DNA from: Adiantum capillus-veneris
Taxonomy: Eukaryota > Streptophyta > Polypodiopsida > Polypodiales > Pteridaceae
Assembly (NCBI GenBank): GCA_014529385.2
Contig: CM043945.1
Span: forward strand, 140,160,241-140,224,240
Direction: 5' to 3'
Length of the DNA stretch: 64,000 nt
How positions within the stretch are numbered: the stretch's first letter is position 1; each line of letters opens with the position of its first letter. Made by a program: the position numbers and the translations under genes. This document shows, piece by piece, positions 10,816 to 22,486 of the stretch. The notes below the pieces were generated by a model. The model saw only the letters and a list, made by a program, of their open reading frames with translations. It had not been told where the DNA came from and did not search any database.

Positions 10816-12605
10816 TCAAGATGTAGAGCTCGACATCTCAACACTCCCCCTCGAGCTCTGCATGTCGCAGAGTCCAAGCATAGTCCGGAAACGTCGAAGC
10901 TTCTCAGCTCCGAGGGCCTTGGTAAATATATCCGCTATCTGCTCCTCTGTGCTGACGTAGACCAAGTCAATGTCGCCCGCCAACACTCGCTCTCGAACGT
11001 AGTGGTAATGGACCTCTATGTGTTTGGTCCTGGCATGGAACACTGGGTTCCTAGCCAATTGCATGTTGCTGAGGTTGTCACAATGGATGAAAATCTGTTG
11101 GTCCACTTGCACTCCCAAGTCCTCAAGTAATGTGCGTAGCCAAGCTACCTTGCACGCCGCAACTACTGCACCTCTGTACTCGGCCTCTGTGCTCGATAAA
11201 GCAACCGTAGGCATGAAGAGAACATGAAGCCACTCGTAGATCTCCTATCAACAATGCTACCTGCCCAATCTGCATCTGTATACCCATACAATGCTAATGG
11301 TGCATCTGCTGCATAGAACAATGCGTAGTCAAGAGTCCCTTGCACATACCTAAGTGTGCGTCGTACTCCATCCAAATGTGGCTTTCTCGGAAGCTGCATG
11401 AACTAACTCTCCAAGCCTACTATGTAGCTCAAGTCTGGCCTCGTGATAGTCAAGTAGATTAGACTACCCACAATCTTCCTGTACATCTTGACATCCTCAA
11501 AGACATCATCCTTCTCTGCACTCAGCTTTGCATTCACATCCAACGGAATAGAAATTGGCTTACAATCAGCCATACCATACTTTGACAACATGTCCAAAGC
11601 ATACTGTCTCTGTGACAGCCATACACCCTCTGGAGTCCTGATCACCTCAATGCCAAGAAAGTAGCGCAACTCGCCCAAATCTTTCATTTCAAACTCCTGT
11701 TTGAGAAGACCCTTCACATGGTCAATCTCCATAGCATTGTCACCCACAATAATAAGGTCATCTACATATATGGTAATGACCACAATCCCCACATCACTCT
11801 CACGTACATAGAGTGAATGATCAGCATGAGCTCTCCTAAAACCAATACTGACAAGATACTTGGCAATCCTGTCATACCATGCTCTAGAGCCCTGCTTCAA
11901 ACCATACAAAGCTTTGAGAAGTCTGCATACATAATCTGGGTAAACTGGATCGACATAACCAGGTGGCTGATCCATATACACTTCCTCTTGCAACTCACCA
12001 TTCAAGAAGGCATTCTTTACATCCATTTGATGCATAATCCATCCTCTAGATGCAGCCACTGCTATGACAGCTCTCACAGTCGTCATCTTTGCCACTGGAG
12101 CAAAGGTCTCCTCATAGTCTATGCCATACGTCTGTGCATAACCCTTTGCGACCAGCCTTGCCTTGTGACGCTCAATGTTACCATCAGCCTTATGCTTGGT
12201 TTTATACACCCATTTATAGCCAATAGCTTTCTTGCCACTTGGCAATGGCACCAACTCCCATGTGTCGTTTGCTTCCAATGCAGCCATCTCTTCATTCATT
12301 GCATCATCCCAATGCACATTTCCAACTGCATCCTCAAAACATGTGGGCTCCACATCCTGTATCACCTTAGCCATGTAGGCTTGGTGATGCACTAGATACC
12401 CATCATAAGTCAATTTTTGAACTGGATTTCTGACTCTATTAGATCTGCGCAGTCCTGGGTCACTTCTTTGCCCTCTAGCATCTTCTTGTACTTTCCTTAC
12501 ACCAGGTGTCCTGACAGTCGAAATTCCAAATTCCTCATCAAGACTTTGTTCAGAACCATCTGAATCCATGTCTACATGTGAAAAACCTGATGATGCATCA
12601 GCCAT
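10816..12605 (-). pseudogene. Copia reverse transcriptase and RNase H
   Basis: The minus-strand frame 12605-11403 gives a plant copia RT: W-E-L-V-P-L-P, FAPVAK, MDVKNAFLNG, LYGLKQ and the catalytic YVDDL. A stop near 11403 separates it from the RNase H part, which begins in the same frame (D-x-D in GYTDADWAG) and, after a frameshift near 11215, continues with SSTEAEY and the final acidic region, ending at 10816 inside the LTR. Residues around the catalytic sites look normal, so the lesions are late decay. Confidence 0.92.
10844..10853 (-). other. Copia polypurine tract
   Basis: Minus-strand CGAGGGGGAG directly abuts the 3' LTR start TGTTGAGATG. Confidence 0.8.
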
Positions 12606-12641
12606 AAAGGGAGGTTCATCAACCTTTTCCTTTCCTTTTCG

Positions 12642-14177
12642 TTATACATTCCCTGTACTTGTTGGTGGAGTAACCTGCGTATGTAGTCTACCATTCCATG
12701 GTTTCTCAACAGAGCTACGAGAAGAGGACTCTTGTGGTCCACTCAAAACCTGTGACTGTGGCCTCACATTTTGTACAACCACATCATCTTTTACATCAGC
12801 CCCAATAGTGCCATGTGCATTACTGTACCAGCTGCTCATCTCATCAAAGACTACATCTCTGCTCACTCGTAATTCTCGTGTAGTAGGATTGTAGCACCTG
12901 TACCCCTTTTGTTCAAGGGAATATCCCACAAGAATACATTTATCTGCTTTAGGATCCAATTTCCTACGCAACTCATCTGGTACATGCACATAAGCTATGC
13001 AACCAAACACTTTTAAGTGTGCCAAATCAGGCTTTGTACCTGTAAAATTTTCCTCAGGTGTTACATCATGCACCGCAGCTGTAGGTGTCATGTTCATAAT
13101 GTACACAGCTGTATTTACGGCTTCAGCCCAGAAATGATGAGGCATGTTCTTCTCATTCATCAATGCACGTGCAACCTCTGCAATGTGCCTGTTTTTCCTT
13201 TTTACGACCCCATTCTGTTGTGGAGTATATCTGCATGTAAACTGCCTGCGTATACCATGCATTCGCAAAAAATCTGAAAAATCAATGGAGAAGTACTCTC
13301 CCCCTCCATCTGACCTCAATGTCTTGATTTGTATATCTGTCTCCTTCTCAATCATGACTTTGAAGTCTTGAAAGTGACCAAACACTTCACTTTTGTTACG
13401 CATGAAGTAGACCCATACTTTCCTTGTATGGTCATCAATGAAGGAGACATAATACCTGCAACCATGTATACTTGAATTATCGATTGGACCCCAAACATCT
13501 GTGTGCACCACCTCAAGTGGCTTTTTACATACATTGCGCTCATGTGGAAATGAGCCCTTTGACTGTTTTCCAAACTGGCATGCTGCACACACTTTATGCA
13601 TACCATCCACCTTGAATTTGGGCAAACCTTTTACAATCTGTTTTGATTGCATGCTGCGCAATCTCTGCTCATTAACATGGCCAATGCGTTTGTGCCAAAT
13701 GTCAACATTAGCCACAACACCTGTGCCCTGTGCAAATAATGCAGCTTTTACCTCAGGCATGTATACATTCAACGTAAACATTCTGCCCACACATTTGCCC
13801 TCTGTGATCAGCTTACAGCCATTCTGGAAATCTTCTACATAACAGCCATTTGGATTGAAGCGAATCTGCAAACGCTGCTCAACCATTTGTCCAACAAAAA
13901 CAAGATTCTTTGTAATGTTTGGGACATGAAGTACATCTGCTAAGTACTTTGATTTCCCACTCTTCGTATTTAGAGGTATGTCCCCTACATGAGCAATGGG
14001 GTGAGCTGTGTCATCTCCTGTCTGCACATAGCCTGACACATCTGGTTTGTGCATATCTCTAAACCACTCTCCACGAGACGTCATGTGATTAGAGGCACCT
14101 GAATCCACATACCAAACATCATCTTGGGTGGAATTCTCTGCAGTCATTGTATTCATTACATGCTGCATAGCAAACAT
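12642..14177 (-). pseudogene. Copia protease and integrase
   Basis: This 511-codon minus frame is open. Near residue 27 is the retropepsin active site D-S-G-A-S-N-H-M. A GAG-pre-integrase finger follows (HKRIGH...CAACQFGKQ), then the integrase core with Asp in HTDVWGP and Asp in SDGGGEY. The third catalytic position, normally Glu in NGVAERKN-type motifs, reads NGVVKRKN, a GAA-to-AAA change that should abolish integration. One in-frame TAA near 12640 separates it from the RT frame. Confidence 0.92.
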
Positions 14178-15221
14178 GCGCTCATTTTTGCTGTCATCTG
14201 CATCTCTGCTAGTAGATGCATAGTTGCCCTATTCTCTCTTTCCACTTGCTTTTCCCTTTGGACAGTCACGTGACATGTGACCTCTTTCACCACAAGTCCA
14301 ACATTCTCTGCTATCTGGAGTATGTTGCTACCTTCTTGATCCTGCACCACGACCTCTTTGACTCCCCCTGCCTTGAGACTGGTTTTCCCTTCCACCTGTA
14401 TTGTTTTGATTTGATTGAACTTCTTGAAATTGGCCCCTGCAACCTCTTGGGCCTCGACCACGACCTCTACCTCTACCTCTGTTGGAGTTAGAATAGAAGG
14501 TATGTTCAGAATTATTTCTGCCATGAGAAGAAGATGTGTCAAGGTTCTTCTCCTCCAGAATACGCATAGAAATCAAATCTTGGAACATGGGGATGTCGTC
14601 TCTTGTATTCATGGAAGACCTGAAATGTACATACTCATCTTCTAGACCATCCAAGCATGCACGGACAATGTCATCGTCTTCCACTGAGACTTTAATAGAT
14701 CCAAGAGCCTCAATGATACTCTTGATCTTCAAGGCATAATCATTGATTGAGAGGTTGTTCCTCTTAACCTGATTTAGCTCTGACTTTAGTTGAAGCTTCC
14801 TGGCCTTGGTGTTCACCTCGAACACTCTGCCTAAGTTTTTCCATGAAATGGCGGGGGTTTCAGCATTCTGTAGATAGCCCATCATGCCATCTGTGATGCT
14901 CATAGAAAGCCAATACATCACTTTGCTCTAGCCTTGTTGCCAGTCCCTCAAAGCTTTCCTTTGTTCTGCTGTAGCATTTGCCTCGGGAATCTCTGGTTCC
15001 TTTTCATTGTCTCCTTCTACATAGTCCCAATAACCTTTTCCTTTTAGGAAATTTGTTATTCCAAACTTCCATGCAGGGTAGTTATTTTTCTCAAGCTTCT
15101 CAGTGAAAATCTGACTTAAAGCACTAAGACAAAATAGCTGCAATCTACAAAAACCTGCAAATCTGTTGAACCTGCTATCATGGTACCTATAACGTTTCCT
15201 ACACTCAACGAGTTTCCACAA
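14178..15221 (-). pseudogene. Copia gag with CCHC knuckle
   Basis: One minus-strand frame holds a UBN2-type gag (LEKNNYPAWK, then a helical LKSEL...MNDYALKIK-like region), an Arg-Gly-rich stretch and a canonical knuckle C-W-T-C-x4-H-x4-C near 14285. Three in-frame TAG codons (about 14928, 14328, 14228) interrupt it, all in a single frame with the protease-integrase downstream, so the ancestor was probably one polyprotein. The exact start is unclear; the FTEKLEKNNY block marks the N-terminal region. Confidence 0.85.
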
Positions 15222-15365
15222 TCAAGCGTACATACAACCACTGTACTTGTACAGTAAATCTCTGTGTACTGCACTTTGGAGACCTATTCAGAAACTTTGG
15301 CATCTGGTCGTGGATTGCGAACGAAGGGGTTGTGATGCTCTTGCTCTCTTAGCCTCTCTTGCCTG

Positions 15366-15383
15366 CACTAGACTCTGATACCG
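15366..15383 (-). other. Copia primer-binding site (initiator Met tRNA)
   Basis: Next to the 5' LTR end the minus strand reads CGGTATCAGAGTCTAGTG, close to the TGGTATCAGAGC complement of plant initiator Met tRNA used by most plant copia elements. Confidence 0.85.
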
Positions 15384-15705
15384 TGTAAAGAATGAGGATG
15401 CAAGAGAGCTACACAAGACAAGCACAAAGCACATGGAGATGGAAAGCTTCTTCTTCTTCTTCACAGAAAAGAGAGTACAAAATGACTTAGTGCTAAAGCT
15501 GAAAAGTAGCACATATGTACATGCGGTCACTAAGTGTGAACTCGCTAGAAGCGTACTAGGCTGGCACTTTAAGTGTAGTCCAGCTGTAGAATCACTGGCA
15601 GAGATCCTCCGTGTCTGTCACCTAACGCGTCAATGAGTAAATGCCGTAAGCGGCCAAGACCCGTAGTGGATGCCAGCTCAAGATGTAGAGCTTGACATCT
15701 CAAAA
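15384..15705 (-). repeat. Copia 5' LTR
   Basis: This 322-bp intact LTR matches 446-543 plus 10617-10843. The plus-strand right end is AA rather than the CA of the other copy, a single change at the terminal dinucleotide. Confidence 0.93.
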
Positions 15706-15710
15706 TATTG
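15706..15710. other. Target-site duplication TATTG, right copy
   Basis: This matches 441-445 and directly follows the copia 5' LTR. Confidence 0.9.
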
Positions 15711-16512
15711 TAGGTGGAGGATGTGGAGAAGCTTTTACCTCTATGGATGCATTACATGAGGAGCTAGAAGCTTCATGGGACTCCCCCCTTCCTGAGCTAG
15801 GTGGAACAAATCGTTCTTTCTTTGGTACCGAGACTAGCTTTGGAGCGGGTGTGTAGCATTCTGTGATTTTTTTCTTTCCTCGATCATCGATTCATTTTGG
15901 AGCTACGAGATTGGGCTCACATGGGTCAAGTGATAGGTAAGAACACAATCTACGTTTTGGCACCCAAATTTGATCATTTCCTTGATAGTAGCCTTGGGCT
16001 TCCAATAGTTGTTTAGGAATCCAGCGCCACGTTTTCTTACAGCGAGTGGAACGTTTCTTACAAGGCTTCTGTTTTTCAGCACTAGCCATGGTCGCTAAAG
16101 AAGCTTTAGGGACCCACTTGTAAGTTCTCTTCGTTATATTAGGATGAGTCTTGTCAGAAGCTATATGCATTGCTTGTAGCATATTTAAGGGTACAAGTGG
16201 TGGTATTTCATCCCCCTCAGGTGTTACCCAGGTCGTCCCCCTATTTCCCCAAGTGTCTATGGTTGCTGCTAGGTGGACCCAATCCACATTGTCCGACTCA
16301 GTCATCCCAGGTAGTACATCCATATACGGAGAATCTTCCCCAACATCAGTGTCCGCTTTACACGTATAACAATACTGCAATGGGGCCGAGTGAACTGTGG
16401 TGTTAGATCTATGATCAATTATAAACCTGTTTCCTAGAGGATGTGCTCGACCCGTCACAAGATCCACTCGAATGACAGAATCTTGGAACTGCAGGTAGAC
16501 ATGGTTTTTGGA
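15711..16512 (-). pseudogene. Element A basic tail with W-x-P-K repeats
   Basis: Same minus frame as the protease upstream, separated by one TAG at about 16513, with another near 15892. The segment includes YKWVPK, WRWIPK, IWVPK and looser APK/VPK repeats among Lys/Arg-rich spacers, and continues across the copia insertion into 440-294. Element D has the same arrangement right after its retropepsin (YKWVPK, IWLPK, WKWQPK). The tail is the last coding part before the polypurine tract. Function unknown; a nucleic-acid-binding or chaperone tail is a guess from its basic character. Confidence 0.6.
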
Positions 16513-18372
16513 CTAGTCATGCACCATTTTTGCTTCCCTCATGAAAGGACGTCCTAAGATCATCTCCGATGCCATAGTGTGTTTGGTGAAATCCATAACA
16601 ATGAAGGTAACTATTATTTTATGTCCAAAGACCTTGATCTTGAGATCTTCTAGCATCCCAATAGGTTTAACAATAGACCCATTGGCCATCTTCACTACTA
16701 TGGTTGTGGTCACAAGGTGAGGTCTTCCCATAGTTTCCCAGCAAGTTTTAGTCACAATGCTAACCCCAGAGCCACCGTCAAGGATTCCCTTCACAGTTAA
16801 TCCCTTAGTAGTGATTGGTATAGTCTCATTTGATTCATCACCCTCAAAGTATTGCCCCAACTTGTTAACAGGTATTACTATAACAAGGTTCTCATCTAGG
16901 TTGGGTTGTGGATCTAAGTGTTCCTCCTCTATTGGCATCTCCCCAGCTCCATCCATCTGTACAAATTGTGGTAGCCCAAACTTCAGTTCTCCATTGAGGA
17001 AGTCTCGAAGGGCTGAGACTAGCTCGGGGTCTTTATATAGTTTGGACATGATGGTGGTTCTAACTTCTGAAGACATGAAATCCATCAATTTGACAATGTT
17101 TAACGGCACCTTTTGGCCTTGAGTTTTTTGACGTGGGGAAGATGGGATCTCCATTTCTTCGATAGGATCAGGTAGTCCCTCTGTAAACACTCTTTCCATC
17201 AAGAAGTGAGTACGCCCACTTTGCCATGACTTTAAGTCACTTTCTTCTTGGATGACACTAGGTATGTCCAAGGGTCTATGGACTTGGTGAGGTTGTTGTT
17301 GCGTAGGGAACACGGTGTCTGTAATATGGATCTTCCTAGGTGCTGGTTCTAGATCCCTTTGGGTATCTTCTACCAAACTCCTTAATTGCTCGACTCGCTT
17401 GATCTCCTCTGTAGGGTTTGGATAAGTTCCTATCTTCTTTTTGGATCCTGGCCATTGTGGCTCATGAAGATCTTCCTTGTTGGTTTCTATGTCAGTGGTC
17501 GTTTTGGTCTCCATGGTTTCACCTGAATCAGAATCTTCTTCAGCGTCGTTCATATATACGAGGTCATCACCAGTCCCTATGTTGGTCTTTGAACTGGGGT
17601 CTGACTTCGCTGCTTTTTGTGATCTCTTTCTTCGTGTTTTCTTCTTTTTCTGAGATTGGGCAATTGATGCCGTGTCTCTTTCCTCAAGAATATAATTTTG
17701 TTTTTGGAGCATCGATCGTGTGAGTACGTTTACTGGTACCACGGGTGTACTTGGTGATGTCTCCTCGGTAACTTCAATCAAGTTTAATGGCGTGATCTTC
17801 GGTGCATTTAGATTATTTGGACATTGGGCAATCAAATGATCTATGCCACATCGATTACACATGAGTATCGGCATTGTAGACGTGGTCGCTTGATTGGTTT
17901 GCATTAGTGTGGCGTTCTTTTGTAGCCTAATAGGACACTCGGCTACACGATGTGGACCTCCACACTCATAGCATTGAAGAGGTGGTCTCTTAGCAGTGTA
18001 ATTGATATTTTGGCCTCTTGCCGCAAGAGCAGCTGCTTGATATACATGTTTGACTTGTTCCCAATAGTCCTCCATGTAGTATTGTGGACTTTGTTCAAGC
18101 ACATCCATCCCATAGGCGATATTAGGATCTATATATTCCTTATAGTCTTCCAAACAAGAAATAGATGACTCACAACCCACTTGATTCACAGAAGTGATTC
18201 TCGGATGTGGTGGTTGCGGTCCTAGCACTGGAGGCGGTAAGGGTGTTGTTTGAACAACATTTTGGGCCCTAGGGACCATGTGTTGTGTTGTTTGTTCAAG
18301 AGATCGGGCTGGCATCAATGCAGGCACTCGAGGTGTGTTTGTCCATGCTAAGGTTGGTCTATTGTCCATCAC
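16513..18372 (-). pseudogene. Element A nucleocapsid part and retropepsin
   Basis: This 619-codon minus frame has two short knuckles, C-Y-E-C-x3-H-x4-C (residues ~134-146) and C-N-R-C-x3-H-x4-C (~172-184), each one residue shorter than the usual x4 spacing. A long charged linker with a basic KKKKTRRKR patch follows, then a retropepsin near residue 530 with L-D-G-G-S-G and a C-terminal ILGRPF flap-side motif. D-G-G replaces the common D-T/S-G, as in the Tat-like element here. No RT follows, unlike normal Ty3 elements. It continues in frame into the W-x-P-K tail after one TAG. Confidence 0.8.
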
Positions 18373-20674
18373 ACGCTTAAATACTATGCAATCCTTAGCT
18401 TGATGACCATACCTCCCACATGCATTGCAGTTCCCATTGAATTTTACTCTAAAAGTAGGGCATTCACTGGTACTATGCGGTCCATAGCATACTGAACACC
18501 ATTGCTACTCCCTTCTTGGATACATATGATTGTTTTGCGGAGCACGATTGTCTCTAAGACTCTCTTAAATAGCCTTGGTGAGATCTGCTAAAGTCATCTC
18601 AGATATCTTTGGCTCCTTAGCAATAGGCTTTAGGGTCATTGGCTGATGCCCCGATGCTTGTGAGCTAATAGATTTAGACTCAACAGACACTCTTTCTCCT
18701 TGAATCATTAAATTATCCTCCAATTGGATTGCATTGGTGGTGACTGCTTCCCATGTGGTGATACCTCTAATGACTAGACCATTGTAGATATCCTCATGTC
18801 GTAATCCCCTAATGAATCTATCAAGAAATTGGTTATTGTTGAAGCGCTCATTTGGATTACAATGAGAATTCAAATTCTTCAAGCGACTTATAAAGTCTCT
18901 CACCAACTCTCCTTCCTCTCTTTGGGCTTTCTGGAGCTGAGAAGCTACACCCCAAAGTACTCCCTCTCGTATGTATTCTTTTAAGAACAGTCTCCTAAGA
19001 GTAGGGTAAATCATTTTTTTCTTCCACCCTTAGGGTTCTATAAAAATCCCCAGCCTTTCCACTTAAGGTTAGGCATAAAGCATTGCTCTTATGTAGGTCA
19101 TTGTGTTCTCCTAGAGAATCCCATATTTGTTCAAACACTTCGATATGCTTTCTCACATCCCCGTCGCCATTAAATTTTTGTGTGAGCTTGGCTATTTGTA
19201 CTGCCTTACTTCTAGGATCTCTATCAGGCGTGTTACGCATATTCTCAGCAATAGATCGACCAATAGCTTGAGCAAATGTTTCCAAGTCACCTAAGTGAGC
19301 AGGTACCGTGGGTGAAGGCGCTCCAGAGACTACATGTGGAGTAGGTATTGGCATTGGGCTTGGCACATATGAAGCCCTTGGGTTCCACGTTGGGTATGAT
19401 GTTGTGCCATGTGGTGGTCCATAGTTCATATGAGTGGCCCTAGGCATAGCAGACGTCGGATGTGACATGCTAATGCTAGCCGGTATAGTCCCATGGAAAT
19501 AAGAACTTGTGTATTGTGGTTGTGGAGCATAGGTTGTTGAAACAATGGGAGGGGTAGGGACTACAAGAGTACGTGGACCCATAGGTGCATACGATTGGTA
19601 CGCACTTGTAGGTACTATTGCAGGCATTGAGCTACCATGTAGTGGTGCTTTACTAAAAAACGAGGTCCATGGTGTGTTTCTTGGCATGTCCATCATTGGG
19701 GTAGGCATGGTATCCGTGGTGTCATCCAGGGAAAGATGAGCTAGACTTGGAAAAGTAAATCTATCACTTGTGGGCTCAGGTTGCATTGAGACCCCTAGCG
19801 AAACAACATATGGGGGATCGATAAGACTCACTGGGGGAGTCTCCATTTGTGATAGAGTGGGTTGTTTCCCTTTGCCCGTGTCTAAAAATCGCATAGGACC
19901 CGTCGAAGGTATGTTTATTCCTCGATTTTGCCTCTCGGGCTGGATAATCCTATGGATGACATTGTAGATCATGTGTTGTTGTTCCTCTAGACTAGTGGCA
20001 CTAGATGTAGATTGTACAACTTCTAACTAACCCACATGGTATGTGTAGCCCATGTATAGGTCACTCAAAGTCTCCGTGTGTAGGTCATATTCCCAATTTT
20101 CATTGAGAAATACCCCGTCCAAACTTGGTGTACTAGAGGGTTTCCGTGAGGTGGATGCAATGTTGCTTCCCGTGTTTTGACTTTTAGTCGCCGCCACTAC
20201 CTTAGAGGCGACTTTGGAGGGTGGTAGCTCGGTAGGGCCCTCATTAAATGAGGTAGGTAGAATGTCCACGTGGACACTCTGAGGGAGTGTGGGGTCTACA
20301 GGAGATGTGAATGGTGATTCTACTTCCCCACCCCCTTCGTTTACTTCACTAGCCGTAGGTTCAGAGCGCGTAGCTCTACTAAAAGTTTCCATCAAATGAC
20401 TAAAAACACTAGTTCCAGGTTGTTGGGCCCAGCTAGGCACGGTTTCATTTGTTCCCTCGGGGCTTTGTGTAAGATGCTCTTCCATAATATCGTAGTCAGA
20501 GGAAGAGTCGCTAGCCGCTATATTTGGGTCTTGGGTTGCACTACCTTGGGTCCACGCCGAGGGCGTTGACCCTAGCGTGGAAGGATAGTGAGTACCCCCG
20601 TAAATCGAAGCACTAGCTAGTTGTTCCGACTCTAGCACACTATCATGCTTTGGGTGCCCTACAAGTGTCGGCAA
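18373..20674 (-). pseudogene. Element A gag with two further zinc knuckles
   Basis: The frame begins at the ATG at 20674 with a ~215-residue Ser/Thr/Pro-rich leader, passes one TAG near 20027, then a Pro-rich stretch and a Retrotrans_gag domain (FNGDGDVRKHIEVFEQIW, then LRRLFLKEYI and FISRLKNLNSHC). A frameshift in an A-run near 19010 breaks this domain. Further on (about 18510-18390), after two stops, come knuckles C-S-V-C-x3-H-x4-C and C-N-A-C-x4-H-x4-C. With the pair downstream this gives four knuckles in one gag, more than is usual for Ty3 elements. Confidence 0.75.
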
Positions 20675-21433
20675 GTACCCTTAAAGGTTACTTGCTTTGT
20701 TTTGTGGGTGTTTTGCACCCCGTTTTCTACTTGATTTTTTCTTGTTTTTGATGTTTTTTGAATGTTTTTTAATGTTTGATTTTTTTGATTAAAGTGTGTG
20801 ATAGCTCGAAATGAGCGTATCACTTAGAGGGTTGCTGTGTGCTTTACAACACAATTTTTGGGCATCTGACGTTCCGTTGGTCCTCAAAAAATTGATTTTT
20901 AGCTACGTGTGAAGCTAAAATTCGTTTTTTAAAAGGTGACTGAGGCCTAGGCCTGAGGGTGAGCTTGGGCTTAGGTCTGGGCTTGGGTCGGGGAGATATT
21001 CCCGATCCCGGTCCTACCTTTAAATTTTTAAAATTTTTTTTTTTTAATAAGATAAGGTCTCCGCGGCCTATGCGAGAGCACACACACACTCTATCTACCT
21101 ACTTCTAACTAATACACGTACTCTTACACATTAACACACTCTATTAACTCTCACTAATCTACTTCCTACTTACTACTGTACACAGAAAACTAACTACCTT
21201 AATACACAGAGAATAAACACAGAACCTTTGAAATCTCCATTAACAAGAAAACTAACTACCTTAATACACAGAGAATAAACACAGAACCTTTGAAAACTCC
21301 ATTAACAAAAAAATCACACAGTATAACACCAAATCCCTCTTCTCAACACACACACACTCCTTCCCTACCTTTCCTATAATTGAAATTGCACCATGGAGGA
21401 GCACAGAGTGCTACTCAAGCTTGATGCACGGCA
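20675..21433 (-). other. Element A leader, no gene seen
   Basis: AT-rich 5' untranslated leader between the primer site and gag. It includes a 56-bp near-perfect direct duplication around 21186-21305 (CACAGAGAATAAACACAGAA block). I see no supported gene here. Confidence 0.55.
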
Positions 21434-21452
21434 TTCCCCGACAGCGGCGCCA
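21434..21452 (-). other. Element A primer-binding site (Asp tRNA type)
   Basis: The minus strand reads TGGCGCCGCTGTCGGGGAA, matching the plant Asp-tRNA complement TGGCGCCGTTGCCGGGGA with two substitutions. It lies 4 bp inside the LTR end at 21457. Confidence 0.8.
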
Positions 21453-21456
21453 CAAA

Positions 21457-21699
21457 TGTGCACGTATATCGCACGTGTCAATGCAAGGAACTTGTTGATA
21501 CACCGTGTGCGAGCCACAAATGGCTCCAAGCACACAACAAGACTAAACTAGTAAGCTCAAAGAAGACGATGGTCTGTCACTCACCGCTCTATGCTTGCTT
21601 CGTGGAGGATTCCTTGCCGCAAAGAAGAAGGAGCCGCCGCTTCGCCACGCTCAACCGCTTCGCCGCCGTCGTGCCTTCGTAATGCTCGATCGCCCACAC

Positions 21700-21767
<68 letters not shown>

Positions 21768-22110
21768 ACACACACACACACAAGGAGGTGAAGAAGAAGA
21801 AGATGGAGATGGAGATGGAGATGGAGCAAGAGCACTCTTCTATTGCACAAATGAGAGAATGAGTGAAATTTAGGTTTAGTTGACTTTTATATGAGCTCAC
21901 CCCATTCACACTTGGGCGCCCATGCTTAGCCAACTAATCCCTTGAATGTTCCAGTTAGAGTGCGCCTCTCATCGGCGATCACTCTTACCCTTTTCCTATT
22001 GGACTGACAAGCCCGGTACCTGACTCTACCAATTAAATAATACAATGTCTGCCATAGGTTACAACGTCCGTCGTAGGTGATAGGGTGTCCGTGAGCCGTG
22101 AGGGTTAACA
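21457..22110 (-). repeat. Candidate 5' LTR of element A
   Basis: On the minus strand this would run TGTTAACCCTCACGG to CGTGCACA, about 654 bp, with a TATA-like ATATAAAAG near 21890 and the primer site just after its end. The inner end is well supported by the primer site; the outer end is only a plausible TG. It does not match the fragment at 1-203. Confidence 0.5.
21699..21781 (+). repeat. (CT)n-(CA)n compound microsatellite
   Basis: About 22 bp of CT followed by about 60 bp of CA with one interruption, inside the candidate LTR. Translations through it are meaningless. Confidence 0.95.
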
Positions 22111-22486
22111 GAGGAGGCGAGCTTGCTTCTTCTCGTACATGCCTCTTTTTGGAAGCATCTTCCCCTCATTGTGAAGCAGATGCTTCCACTTTTCTTTTCT
22201 TTAAAATCTTGATGATTCTTTGGCGGGTCAGATCCGCTGCCCGTCGCGCTTCCACATTCCTCTCTCTTTGAGTCTTCTTTAGCTGCTCTGCTTGGTTTGT
22301 ATCATCAGGTGCATCTTTTTCCTTCGTTCCTTCAGTGGACTACGAAGAAATGTCCACTTCTGCAGCCTTTTGTTCTGCTTCTAACCTTTGCTTTTCACAT
22401 CGTATGCGAGATGCATTTTCTATTCTTTCTTGTCTTTCCTTCTCGAATCTTTGTTTTTGTGTTTGTTGTGTTGCAGCAGCTCTTGC

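Larger units (their letters stand above)
446..10843 (-). repeat. Copia 3' LTR, split by the nested gypsy element
   Basis: The pieces are 446-543 and 10617-10843. Joined after removing one AGTAC, they align end to end with the intact LTR at 15384-15705. The element-sense start is TGTTGAGATGTCGAGC; the plus-strand ends are TG and CA. Confidence 0.92.
446..15705 (-). mobile_element. Ty1/copia retrotransposon, degenerate, host of a nested gypsy element
   Basis: Two LTRs of about 322-325 bp are flanked by a 5-bp TATTG duplication. On the minus strand the element runs 5' LTR (15705-15384), iMet primer site, gag, protease, integrase, reverse transcriptase, RNase H, polypurine tract, 3' LTR. The PR-IN-RT-RH order is diagnostic of copia. 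The 3' LTR is split by the gypsy element at 544-10611. The coding region carries stops near 14928, 14328, 14228, 12640 and 11403, a frameshift near 11215, and a Lys in place of the catalytic Glu of integrase, so this copy cannot make its own enzymes. Confidence 0.95.
1..22110 (-). mobile_element. Element A: gag-protease-only Ty3/gypsy element, interrupted
   Basis: Read on the minus strand, the order is candidate 5' LTR (22110-21457), Asp-type primer-binding site, leader, gag with zinc knuckles, retropepsin, a basic tail with repeated W-x-P-K motifs, polypurine tract, and the start of an LTR that runs off the left edge. A copia element (446-15705) interrupts the tail; removing it with its TATTG duplication rejoins one reading frame across 15711/440. 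No reverse transcriptase, RNase H or integrase remains, so the element is non-autonomous as seen here. Several in-frame TAG codons and one frameshift in an A-run show it is old. The left LTR fragment does not resemble the right candidate LTR, so the outer boundaries are tentative. Confidence 0.65.

Noticed and set aside
21581-21933. Open frames of Cys-Val or His-Thr repeats
   Set aside because: Translations of the CT/CA microsatellite.
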